Shown: one piece after another, positions 23,122 through 30,423 of the stretch
Numbering within the stretch: position 1 is the stretch's first letter
Layout of the letters: every line of letters begins with the position of its first letter
Assembly (NCBI GenBank): GCA_937120965.1
Contig: CAKZKA010000118.1
Location: forward strand, 1-44,453
Length of the DNA: 44,453 nt
Source: an uncultured Chloroflexota bacterium
Lineage (GTDB): Bacteria; Chloroflexota; Chloroflexia; Chloroflexales; Chloroflexaceae
Reading direction: 5' to 3'
The notes under the pieces: model-generated
Told to the model about the DNA's origin: nothing
The model's database searches: none
Seen by the model: only the letters and a program-made list of their open reading frames with translations
Program-made: the position numbers and the translations under genes

Positions 23122-23408
23122 CGCGCCCCCTGGAACAGCTCGATCAACTCGGCGATGACCTGATCCCGGGCAAGGTCATCGTCACCCAGACAGTTGCGGG
23201 CGTAGCACTGCAATACCTGGCTGCTGACGCTGGCCAGGGCCGACTTGATCGCCGCCACCTGGGTGACAATCTCGCGGCAATCGCGGCCCTCATCAACCAT
23301 GCGCTGCACACCGCGCACCTGGCCCTCGATACGGCGTAATCGAAGAAGAATGTCCTCGCGCCGCTCCGGCGAAAGGGTGCGCGCAGGATTAGCTTGCGGC
23401 TCAACCAT
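23118..23408 (-). CDS. CsoR/RcnR-family repressor with CstR-like ligand set
   Basis: 96 residues, all-helical DUF156 fold: RREDILLRLRRIEGQVRGVQRMVDEGRDC then VTQVAAIKSALASVSSQVL. In CsoR the copper ligands are Cys, then His 25 residues later and Cys 29 residues later. Here these positions are Cys44, Tyr69 and Cys73, with an extra Cys68. Loss of the His with retention of two Cys 29 residues apart is the fingerprint of CstR, which senses persulfides by di- or trisulfide bonding rather than copper. The start is set by AAGGAGGTCACC directly before the ATG. It lies downstream of thioredoxin, whose promoter has a TACCCC/GGGGTA inverted repeat. Metal sensing remains possible. Confidence 0.85.
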   Translation of the reverse strand: MVEPQANPARTLSPERREDILLRLRRIEGQVRGVQRMVDEGRDCREIVTQVAAIKSALASVSSQVLQCYARNCLGDDDLARDQVIAELIELFQGAR

Positions 23409-23438
23409 GGTGACCTCCTTGTCAACGTGCGGGGCTGA

Positions 23439-23461
23439 GCAGCAGCCCCGGGGGTGTCTGC
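23439..23461 (-). other. GC-rich hairpin in front of the csoR-like gene
   Basis: CGGGGCTG and CAGCCCCG pair across an AGCAG loop about 30 bases before the Shine-Dalgarno. It could be a leader hairpin or an operator; there is no following T-tract on the minus strand. Confidence 0.4.
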
Positions 23462-23495
23462 TCGTGCTGTCTGCCTCGAAACAGCCTCATACTAT

Positions 23496-23682
23496 GCCCG
23501 CGCGCGGGAGGGTTTGGGAGGGCGCAGCCCTCCCAGGAAAAACCCATTTTCAGCTTGTCGTTGTGCGGCGCAGCCGCATGGGCGCCTGATGTGAACATAT
23601 GGGGAAACCGGGTTTTCTCATCCCTCCTCACTACAGGCAGGGGGATGGGGAAAGCGGGTTTCCCCTATGTGCGCATCAGCCG
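23496..23682. repeat. Two Family C elements between the csoR-like gene and thioredoxin
   Basis: The first (about 23496-23584) is read on the minus strand from CATGCGGCTGCGCCGCACAACG. The second (23586-23682) has two recognisable termini, CTGATGTGAACATATGGGG and, at the right, CCCCTATGTGCGCATCAG. The TCA inside that right end is the reverse complement of the thioredoxin TGA stop. Confidence 0.7.
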
Positions 23683-24002
23683 AGCACCTTATTGAAGACT
23701 TCGCGATACTGGGCCTCAGAACGCGAACCAACCAGTCGCCCGACCTCCTGACCGTTCTTAAAGATGATGAGCGTCGGGATGCCCTGAATGCCCAGACGGC
23801 TGGCGTGCTGGATCTCCTCGTCGGTGTTCACCTTGGCGATGGTCAGACGCCCTTCGTACTCGGTGGCGAGCTTATCGAGGATGGGCGCAATGACCCGGCA
23901 GGGGGCGCACCAGGGCGCCCAGAAATCAACGACCACCGGCTTGTCGGCCTGGAGCACCTTCTCCTCGAAATCGGCGTCTGTTACTACAATCGGCTTCGCC
24001 AT
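23676..24002 (-). CDS. trxA: Thioredoxin
   Basis: 108 residues, normal size for a thioredoxin. The active site is WAPWCAPC, with Ala in place of the usual Gly in WCGPC. KVNTDEEIQHASRLGIQGIPTLIIF contains the cis-Pro76-type loop (GIPT) and FKNGQEVGRLVG the usual end. It reduces disulfides and, in sulfur-responsive systems, persulfides. The ATG at 24002 has GAGGAGGGTAC upstream. The promoter is a perfect TTGACA-16-TATAAT with a CsoR-like inverted repeat over the transcription start. Its stop codon lies in a Family C repeat end. Confidence 0.92.
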   Translation of the reverse strand: MAKPIVVTDADFEEKVLQADKPVVVDFWAPWCAPCRVIAPILDKLATEYEGRLTIAKVNTDEEIQHASRLGIQGIPTLIIFKNGQEVGRLVGSRSEAQYREVFNKVLG

Positions 24003-24062
24003 CCCCGTACCCTCCTCATGCGGGCCGCCCGCGGCCCGGAACACGTGTGTACAAATCTGTGG

Positions 24063-24109
24063 GTACCCCCACGGGGTACTCATTATACCCTGCCGTAGCG
24101 CGCTGTCAA
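24063..24109 (-). promoter_or_regulatory. Consensus promoter and CsoR-type operator of trxA
   Basis: On the minus strand TTGACA (24109-24104), 16 bases and TATAAT (24087-24082) both match the consensus exactly. Immediately downstream, over the predicted start near 24075, lies the inverted repeat GTACCCC-GTG-GGGGTAC (24079-24063). Operators of CsoR-family proteins are G/C-tract inverted repeats flanked by TA, of the type TACCCC...GGGGTA, so the csoR-like gene in this cluster is the natural candidate repressor. Confidence 0.7.
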
Positions 24110-24128
24110 TTGCCAGGGTTGCTTGTGC

Positions 24129-24134
24129 TATACT
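24129..24134 (+). promoter_or_regulatory. Candidate -10 for the divergent hydrolase gene
   Basis: TATACT on the plus strand, in the region just upstream of the trxA -35. The matching -35 is poor (TCAATT at 17 bases). It would place the two genes under a shared divergent control region. Confidence 0.3.
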
Positions 24135-24192
24135 GTTTTTGCTCGTGCTGGCCGGTTGCGCGCGCAGTTGCGCCGCGGCTCTGCCGGGATGC

Positions 24193-24296
24193 AACACATA
24201 GAGGCGCGGCGCCGCTGCGCCTCTACGCCCACGCTCTTCCTGGCGTGAAGGGCGCGGGGAAACCCGGTTTCCCCTGAGTTCATCATCAGTGTGTCG
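24193..24296 (+). repeat. Family C element before the metallo-hydrolase gene
   Basis: TAGAGGCGCGGCGCCGC-TGCGCCTCTA hairpin, then GGGGAAACCCGGTTTCCCC and the end GAGTTCATCATCAG. The gap 24135-24192 shows nothing else. Confidence 0.6.
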
Positions 24297-24310
24297 TCAA
24301 GGAGGCGGAC

Positions 24311-25042
24311 ATGACCACGATCGGCAAAGATGTCACGATCACCCGGGTCGGCCACGGCACGTTCCATATCACGACCCCTGAGGGCAAGGATATTCTGATC
24401 GACGCCTGGGTTGACGGCAATCCCGCCTGTCCTGAGCCGTTGAAGAGCCGCGTGCGCCAGAACCTGGCGGCAATCTTCATAACGCACGGCCATTTCGACC
24501 ACATCGGCGATGTGCAGGCCCTTGCGCAGGACACCGGCGCCACCGTTGTCTGCCAGTTTGATATGGTGCCCTATCTGGAAGCGAAGGGCATCGCAACAGA
24601 GAAACTGGTCGGCTTCAATATGGGCGGTACGGTGACGGTCGCCGGGGTGCGCGCCACGATGACCGCCGCGCACCATTCCAGCACGATCTACGAAAATGGT
24701 CAGATTATCAACCTGGGCGCCCCGGCGGGTTACGTGCTGCGCTTTAGCAATGACTTCACTATTTACCACACCGGCGATACCTGCGTAACGATGGATATGC
24801 AGATCATCGGTGAGCTGTACAAACCCGATCTGGTTATTTTGCCGATTGGCGATTACTTTACCATGGACCCACGCCAGGCGGCCTATGCGTTGAAGCTGAT
24901 CGGGGCGCGCTATGCCATTCCTGAACATTTCGCCACATTCCCGATCCTTACCGGCACCCCTGAGGCTCTGGCAGAAGCGTGTAAGGAGTTTGGCGTGACG
25001 ACGCAGATCATCGCCCTCAAACCGGGCGAGTCGGTCGCCTGA
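24311..25042 (+). CDS. Metallo-beta-lactamase-fold hydrolase (UPF0173-like)
   Basis: 243 residues, typical of UPF0173/RNase Z-like L-ascorbate-6-phosphate lactonase-related proteins. The zinc motif is ITHGHFDHIGD (His59, His61, Asp63, His64). AAHHSST, IYHTGDTCVTMDMQ (bridging Asp) and AIPEHFATFPIL (final His) provide the other ligands. The substrate of the family is unknown. CAAGGAGGCGG lies 3-4 bases before the ATG and fixes the start. It is divergent from thioredoxin; a functional link is possible but the Family C element between them complicates any shared promoter. Confidence 0.88.
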   Translation: MTTIGKDVTITRVGHGTFHITTPEGKDILIDAWVDGNPACPEPLKSRVRQNLAAIFITHGHFDHIGDVQALAQDTGATVVCQFDMVPYLEAKGIATEKLVGFNMGGTVTVAGVRATMTAAHHSSTIYENGQIINLGAPAGYVLRFSNDFTIYHTGDTCVTMDMQIIGELYKPDLVILPIGDYFTMDPRQAAYALKLIGARYAIPEHFATFPILTGTPEALAEACKEFGVTTQIIALKPGESVA

Positions 25043-25094
25043 GGGTGTTTCCATCGTGAAGCAGTTCACCAGCCCCGCGCGCCCATCGGTTACC

Positions 25095-25323
25095 CGTGGC
25101 GCTGCGTTGCCACCGCGGGGCGCGAGGGCGCAGCCCTCCCGGACCCGCCCCGCAGGGAGGGGCCCGGGGAAACCCGGTTTCCCCATCTGTTCACGTCAGG
25201 CCCCATGCGCAAGGCGCACAACGCCAGAATGAACATTTGTGCTTGGGAGGGTGTAGAGGCGCGGCGCCGCCGCGACTCTACGCCCAAATCCTTCCGCGCG
25301 CGGGCTATGTTCACATCAGCACG
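25095..25323 (+). repeat. Two adjacent Family C elements
   Basis: The first ends GGGGAAACCCGGTTTCCCC-ATCTGTTCACGTCAGG (about 25200). The second begins CCCATGCGCAAGGCGCACAACGCCAGAATGAACAT, contains the TAGAGGCGCGGCGCCGCCGCG module and ends GGGCTATGTTCACATCAG at about 25320. Together they show the complete left and right ends of the family best. Nothing else is seen in 25043-25355. Confidence 0.7.
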
Positions 25324-25355
25324 AGGGGCCCGCGCCGGCGCCGGACAGGAGAAGT

Positions 25356-26669
25356 ATGCGCCGCCTTCCAGTGTTGTTGTTGTTTGTTGTGGCCCTGGCG
25401 CTGGGTGGGTTGCCCGCGGTTAACCTTCAGGCGCAGGGCGAGCAACGCTGCTTCCGCGAAACCGGCCAGTGTATCAGCGGGGCGATCCGGCGCTACTGGG
25501 AACAGAATGGCGCCCTGGCGGTCTTCGGGTTTCCGATTTCGCCGCTGCGCCTCGAAACGGTCGAGAACTGGACCGGACCGGTTCAGTGGTTTGAACGGGA
25601 TCGTCTGGAGGATCACTCAGCCGAGGGTCAGGGGGTGCTGGCGGGGCGCCTCGGCGTCGAGTACCTGGCGCGGCAGGGTCGCCCGTGGCAGTTCCGGCCC
25701 GCAGGCGCGCCTCTCCCCGGGTGTCGGCTCTTCCCTGAAACAGGCTATTACCTCTGCGGCGGCTTTCGCGCCCATTGGGAACGCAATGGAGGACTGGAGC
25801 GCTTCGGCTTTCCGATCACCGATGAGATCACCGAAGTGATCGAAGGACGCGCGTTAGCTGTGCAGTACTTCGAGCGCCGGCGCATGGAGTACCATCCTGA
25901 GAACCGCCCGCCATTTGACATTCTGCTCGGGCTCCTCGGGCGAGAGTTGCTCCTCGGCGCTCCGCCGATCGCGCCAACACCGGCGCCGCCGACGCCAACG
26001 CCAGTGCCGCCCACGCCCGTCGTTCCCCAGATTCTGCTCGACGAGCCGGCTGAGGGTGCGACTGTCAGCAGTCCGGTGCGTTTGAGTGGCCGCACCACCC
26101 GCCCCCCTGCCGACGAGCGGTTGTTCTTCCGTTTCACCGAGCCGAACGGCGCCGAACTGGCGCGAGGCAGTTTCCCGGTGCGCGAGCAGCGCTTCTCCCA
26201 GCAGGTTGCCTACATCGCGCCCGTGGGCAACACGGTGATCATCGAGTTGAGCGATGTCGATCCGCGCAGCGGGGTGGTGATTGCCAGCACCCGGCGCAGC
26301 GTGCGCTACGCGCCGACGACCGCCCAGCAGATCACCATCGAGCAACCGGCGAGTGGCAGCACTGTCGGCACGCGGGTGCAGGTGCGTGGCCGCGCGGCGA
26401 TTTTTCCCTCTGAGGGCGATCTGTATATTACCGTCTTCGATACGCGCGGCGTGGTAGTTTACACGCTCATCGCAACGGTGCGCGGTATCCCCGGCCAGGC
26501 GGTTGATTTTGTGATAGACTTCGATCTGCCCGACCAGGGCGGTCGTCTGGTGACGATTGAAGTCGCCGACGTCAATGCGCGCGGCGATGTCCTTGCGCGG
26601 GCCAGTGTCAATGTTTTCGCCGGGACGGCCTACCCCGCTCCCCGTGCTTCGGCCGGGTCGGCGCCGTAA
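25356..26669 (+). CDS. Secreted protein with two LGFP-like motifs and two Ig-like domains
   Basis: 437 residues. Residues 1-27 are a signal peptide (RRLPVLLLFVVALALGG, cleavage near LQAQG). Two related units (about 40-85 and 135-180) share YWEQNGALAVFGFPIS / HWERNGGLERFGFPIT and a following QWFER/QYFERRRMEYH; each is preceded by a short Cys pair. This is an LGFP-like unit common in exported Chloroflexota proteins. A Pro/Thr linker (about 205-223) leads to two Ig-like (Gmad2-like) domains (about 225-315 and 325-420), with DEPAEGATVSSPVRLSG and EQPASGSTVGTRVQVRG as matching starts. A cell-surface role is likely, with no enzyme motif. ACAGGAGAAGT supports the ATG. Confidence 0.72.
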   Translation: MRRLPVLLLFVVALALGGLPAVNLQAQGEQRCFRETGQCISGAIRRYWEQNGALAVFGFPISPLRLETVENWTGPVQWFERDRLEDHSAEGQGVLAGRLGVEYLARQGRPWQFRPAGAPLPGCRLFPETGYYLCGGFRAHWERNGGLERFGFPITDEITEVIEGRALAVQYFERRRMEYHPENRPPFDILLGLLGRELLLGAPPIAPTPAPPTPTPVPPTPVVPQILLDEPAEGATVSSPVRLSGRTTRPPADERLFFRFTEPNGAELARGSFPVREQRFSQQVAYIAPVGNTVIIELSDVDPRSGVVIASTRRSVRYAPTTAQQITIEQPASGSTVGTRVQVRGRAAIFPSEGDLYITVFDTRGVVVYTLIATVRGIPGQAVDFVIDFDLPDQGGRLVTIEVADVNARGDVLARASVNVFAGTAYPAPRASAGSAP

Positions 26670-26696
26670 CCGCATCGTAGCATCGAAGGAGGAACC

Positions 26697-27950
26697 ATGC
26701 TTGAACACCTGCGGGCATCCGATCCTGCCATCGCCGAGGCCATCGAGCAAGAGGCGCGCCGCCAGCGCGAGGGATTGGAATTGATCGCCAGTGAAAACTA
26801 CACCAGTCTGGCGGTGATGGAGGCCCAGGGCTCGGTACTGACAAACAAGTACGCCGAGGGCCTGCCCGGAAAGCGCTACTACGGCGGTTGCGAGTACGTA
26901 GACATTGTGGAGCAACTGGCCATTGAGCGGGCCCTGAAGCTGTTTGGCGCACCGGCGGCCAATGTGCAGCCCCACAGTGGCGCCCAGGCCAATATCGCCG
27001 TCTTTACCGCGCTGCTGCAGCCGGGCGACCCGGTTCTCGGCATGCGCCTCGACCATGGTGGCCACCTGACCCACGGCAGCCCGGTGAATTTCTCCGGCAA
27101 GTGGTACAGCGTCCAGTTCTACGGGGTGGACCCGGCGAGCGGCCAGATTGACTACGACGATCTGTTACGCAAGGCGAAGGAGGTGCGCCCCCGGCTGATC
27201 ACCTCGGGGGCCAGCGCCTACCCGCGGATCATTGACTTCGCGCGCATGCGCCAGATCGCCGACGAGGTCGGCGCGCTACTCATGGCCGACATTGCCCACA
27301 TCGCCGGACTGGTGGCCGCGGGCGAGCATCCTACGCCTGTGGGTTACGCCCAGGTGATCACCACCACGACCCACAAGACCCTGCGCGGCCCCCGCGGTGG
27401 GCTGATCCTGATGGAGGAAGATCTGGCCAGAGCGATCAACTCGTCGGTCTTCCCTGGCACACAGGGCGGCCCGCTGATGCACGTGATCGCGGCCAAGGCA
27501 GTGGCCTTTGGCGAGGCCCTGCGTCCCGAGTTCAAAACCTACGCGGCGCAGATCCGCCGCAATGCGCGGGCGCTGGCCGAGGGTCTGACCCGCCGTGGCC
27601 TGAAGCTGGTCAGTGGCGGCACCGACAACCACCTGATGCTGGTTGACCTGACCGGCCTCGGGATTACCGGCGCCCAGGCCCAGAAGGCGCTCGATCGCGC
27701 CCATATCACCGTCAACAAGAACGCTATCCCCGACGACCCCCAGCCGCCGATGCGCACGTCGGGGATCCGCATTGGTACGCCTGCGGTTACCACGCGAGGC
27801 ATGCGCGAGCCGGAGATGGAGCGTATTGCCGGCTGGATCGTCGAGGTGCTGGAACGGATTGACGATACCGCCGTGCAGGAGCGTATCGCCGGCGAGGTAC
27901 AGGCGCTCTGCCAGGGCTTTCCGGTGCCGGCCGACGCGGTGCGGGTGTAG
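26697..27950 (+). CDS. glyA: Serine hydroxymethyltransferase
   Basis: 417 residues, standard SHMT length. [43 protein letters not shown] and the PLP lysine in [13 protein letters not shown] (Lys227) are all intact, with [16 protein letters not shown] next. It interconverts serine and glycine with tetrahydrofolate. CGAAGGAGGAACC sits directly before the ATG. It is monocistronic by appearance, 27 bases after the secreted protein gene and convergent with the peptidase gene. The 3' gap (27951-28040) is GC-rich with TCTCTCCACC/CCCCCTGGCCCCCT tracts and holds no gene. Confidence 0.96.
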   Translation: MLEHLRASDPAIAEAIEQEARRQREGLELIASENYTSLAVMEAQGSVLTNKYAEGLPGKRYYGGCEYVDIVEQLAIERALKLFGAPAANVQPHSGAQANIAVFTALLQPGDPVLGMRLDHGGHLTHGSPVNFSGKWYSVQFYGVDPASGQIDYDDLLRKAKEVRPRLITSGASAYPRIIDFARMRQIADEVGALLMADIAHIAGLVAAGEHPTPVGYAQVITTTTHKTLRGPRGGLILMEEDLARAINSSVFPGTQGGPLMHVIAAKAVAFGEALRPEFKTYAAQIRRNARALAEGLTRRGLKLVSGGTDNHLMLVDLTGLGITGAQAQKALDRAHITVNKNAIPDDPQPPMRTSGIRIGTPAVTTRGMREPEMERIAGWIVEVLERIDDTAVQERIAGEVQALCQGFPVPADAVRV

Positions 27951-28040
27951 CCGGGCAGAAGGCGGGGGGAGGGGTCCCTTTCACGGGTAGATGTTCTGGG
28001 GCTACGGCCTCTCTCCACCTCACCCCCTGGCCCCCTCTCC

Positions 28041-29456
28041 TTACCATACCTCTGACGGTGGTTTCAAGAGGCGCACGCCAAGGCTCAGCGCCACACCCAG
28101 GGCGCCAACCAGCACCAGGACCAGGCCGACCAGACGCTGCCGCTGGTCGAGGGTGGCGCGGAGGCTCAGAGCGTTGCCGTGGCGCACAGTGTCGCCAAGC
28201 GCGGCGAATTCGGCGGCGGCGCTGTCGGCGGCGGCGCGCGCCTCGGGGTACCGCAAGCCCTGCGCCAGCCGGCTGGCTGCGGCGAGCTGGGCGCTGGCCT
28301 GGAGGCCGCGGGTGGCCCGCTGTTCGTAGATAGCCAGCACCTCGGCCTGGCGCGTATCGTTGAGCTTGCCGTAGGCGGTGCGCGCCGCCTCGATCAGCAC
28401 CAGGGAGCGCTCGTAGTCGGCGGCTTCGAGAGCCGCGCGGGCGCGCTCAGCCAGTTCTTCGGCGCGCATCCCCGCCTGAGCGCGGGCCAGCAGCGCCTCG
28501 GCCTCATCCAGCACGTCGGGTGGCTGAGTGTCGGCCTGTCGCCGCAACCACTCCAGCGTCTGCTGCAACTCTTCCACTGCCGCGGCGTAGTTGCCCTGCG
28601 TTACCAGGTCACGCACCAGCGCCAGATCGTACCGCTCCACGGCATTGCGCCGGTACCCCCCGTCGAGGTACCCGGGCAGCCAGTCCAGCCACTCGGCTTC
28701 GAGTTCGGTGGGTGTGCGGGCATAGATCCGCTCCAGGGCCGAACGGTAGCCGCTGCTGCGCGCGCTGACGCGAAGGAACTCGCGGAACTGCGCGAAGCCG
28801 TTACGCTCGACCAGAAAGGCCACCACCGAGAGCGTCTGCGGGTAGGCCACCTCCGGGGCGCCGTAGATCTGGTCGCGGTGGTCGAAGGCGCTCCAGGGCA
28901 GCAGGCGGCCCTGATCACGCGCAACGCGCAGCATTGCCACCCGTCGCTCCAGTTCGCCAGACGCGTGCTCCATATACTGGGCCAGGCCCTCCTGAAAGCC
29001 GGTGTTCAGGCGGTTCTCGCTCAGATCGGCGGCAATAATGTGCGTCAGTTCGTGGCGCACATTGTTGCGCACCTCCACCTCGGTCTGCCGGGCGGTGCGC
29101 TCAATGATGACCACCAGTTCGCGCCGCCGGAAGTCAGCGTGGGCGATCACCCCCGGCACATTGCGCGCGGCAGGGTTCACCTGGTAGTAGTCCTCGCTGG
29201 TAGGATAGAGCCGCAGGGTCAGCGGGGTGGCAGTGCGGAAACCAAAGGCGGCGGCGAGTTCCGCGTAGATCTCGTCAACCCAGCCAGCGTAGCGCTCGGC
29301 CTCGGTCTCGCTGCCGAGGGCGTAGAGGATGGTGAAATGGGCTGTGGCGCGTTCGCGCCAGGGCAGGCCCGGCTGCGCCGCAGCCCGGCCCGGAACCAGG
29401 AGTATTGCGATCAGTGCCACGAGTAGCGGCACAAGCAGGTGTCGAAATCGCTCCAC
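28041..29456 (-). CDS. Peptidase MA-like gluzincin metalloprotease with membrane anchors
   Basis: 471 residues. There is an N-terminal signal/anchor (LLVPLLVALIAILLVPG, about 7-23) and a C-terminal transmembrane helix (VGLVLVLVGALGVALSLGV, about 444-462). The catalytic domain has the zinc motif HELTH (His135-His139) in VRNNVRHELTHIIA, followed by GFQEGLAQYMEH, whose Glu is the third ligand in gluzincins. Residues ~280-440 are Ala/Glu-rich helical repeats, TPR-like. The family acts on extracytoplasmic proteins, with no known substrate here. The start is GTG at 29456 with GGAAGG 4 bases upstream. Confidence 0.75.
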   Translation of the reverse strand: MERFRHLLVPLLVALIAILLVPGRAAAQPGLPWRERATAHFTILYALGSETEAERYAGWVDEIYAELAAAFGFRTATPLTLRLYPTSEDYYQVNPAARNVPGVIAHADFRRRELVVIIERTARQTEVEVRNNVRHELTHIIAADLSENRLNTGFQEGLAQYMEHASGELERRVAMLRVARDQGRLLPWSAFDHRDQIYGAPEVAYPQTLSVVAFLVERNGFAQFREFLRVSARSSGYRSALERIYARTPTELEAEWLDWLPGYLDGGYRRNAVERYDLALVRDLVTQGNYAAAVEELQQTLEWLRRQADTQPPDVLDEAEALLARAQAGMRAEELAERARAALEAADYERSLVLIEAARTAYGKLNDTRQAEVLAIYEQRATRGLQASAQLAAASRLAQGLRYPEARAAADSAAAEFAALGDTVRHGNALSLRATLDQRQRLVGLVLVLVGALGVALSLGVRLLKPPSEVW

Positions 29457-29600
29457 GGGACCTTCCTGACATTATGCGATGGGCGCCCGCGCGGCGCAAC
29501 CGCACGCCGACAAGATGAGAACAGGTTTATGTTTGAAAGAACACGGCTTCAAAGGGTTGCACCTGCTCCGGGATGGGCTTCCTGATGCGGCAAAACGTCT

Positions 29601-29690
29601 AAATGGGCCAACGAATAGGAGACGAATAAACGAATGGGAAACGAAATGGGCCAGCGAATGGGAAACGAATAAACGAATAAACGAATGCGA
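29601..29690 (+). repeat. Two-copy 43-bp direct repeat rich in CGAAT motifs
   Basis: AAATGGGCCA begins each copy (29601 and 29644), and both continue through GAATGGGAAACG and CGAATAAACGAAT. A CGAATAAACGAA motif is repeated further. Nothing else recognisable is seen in 29457-29848 apart from a degenerate Family C remnant near 29505-29540. Confidence 0.6.
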
Positions 29691-29848
29691 ATGGCGTGCA
29701 TGACTCTTCCGGGGATGGGCGCTAACCCATCAGCCGCGTGAGCACGAATGCCGCGATCCTCGTATGCCGTGAATGCGATGGTCTCGTGATACCCTGTGAA
29801 AGGGCGCGGCTCTTCCGCACCCGCGCCGTTGGAAGGAGTGCAGGGAGC

Positions 29849-29912
29849 CTGTGAGGGTGTGGGGGCGTGGAGATGAACGCAGGGATACGTTGTACATCTC
29901 CACACCTTCACA
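29849..29912. repeat. Inverted repeat CTGTGAGGGTGTGG ... CCACACCTTCACAG
   Basis: Left arm 29849-29862 and right arm 29899-29912 match in 13 of 14 positions; both arms are next to a TGGAGATG segment. It could be a hairpin or a remnant of a small mobile element. Confidence 0.45.
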
Positions 29913-29985
29913 GAGCGAACCCCGGGCTTCCTGCGCCTACATCAGTGTACCAGATCCTGCGGGGCTGCGCTGTCCGGGTCCGGGC

Positions 29986-30044
29986 TTGACCTGCCGGCCA
30001 ACCTGTGCTACAATCCAAACATCTGATCATCAGATGTTTGGATT
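29986..30044 (+). promoter_or_regulatory. Promoter with 33-bp perfect palindromic operator for the FadR-type gene
   Basis: TTGACC (29986-29991), 17 bases, TACAAT (30009-30014). Overlapping the -10 and covering the start point is a perfect inverted repeat, AATCCAAACATCTGAT-C-ATCAGATGTTTGGATT (30012-30044). FadR/FCD-type GntR regulators bind such short palindromes, and this position would block initiation. The gene itself begins at 30424, after a Family A insertion. Confidence 0.65.
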
Positions 30045-30046
30045 GG

Positions 30047-30417
30047 CAGGCGCCCTTTGCGGGACGCACAACGCCGCGATGACCATGGGGTATCTCTGGG
30101 AGGGCCGCCCCCTCCCTGGCCCTCCCCCGCTGGGGTTTAAGGGCGGACAGAACATCCGGGCTAACGTGGCTTATACCGCATTGGAACGCCCCCGCGCATG
30201 GCTCTGGTCTCCCCGCTTCGACAGGCTCAGCGCAGGCGCTCCAGCGAAGCTGGAGAGGGGGAGGGGGCGGGAGCCAGGCAGCGCATCCCAACGCCATACC
30301 GCCCGTCGGCGCTCATACGTTCTGTCCGCCCCTGAACCCAGCGGGGCAGGGAACCGGGCTTTTTCCCTCAGGGAGGGGGATGGGGAACCCCGGTTTCCCC
30401 ATATGTTCACATCAGGT
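30047..30417 (+). repeat. Family A element nested between Family C parts in the gntR leader
   Basis: A C left part (CGCACAACGCCGCGATGACC, then GGGAGGGCCGCCCCCTCCC) runs from about 30062 to 30135. The A element occupies 30140-30333 with ends AAGGGCGGACAGAACATCC and (minus strand) AGGGGCGGACAGAACGTATG. The C right part continues to GGGGAACCCCGGTTTCCCC and ATATGTTCACATCAGG at about 30417. The C sequence on both sides suggests the A element inserted into a C element. Confidence 0.6.
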
Positions 30418-30423
30418 ACACAC

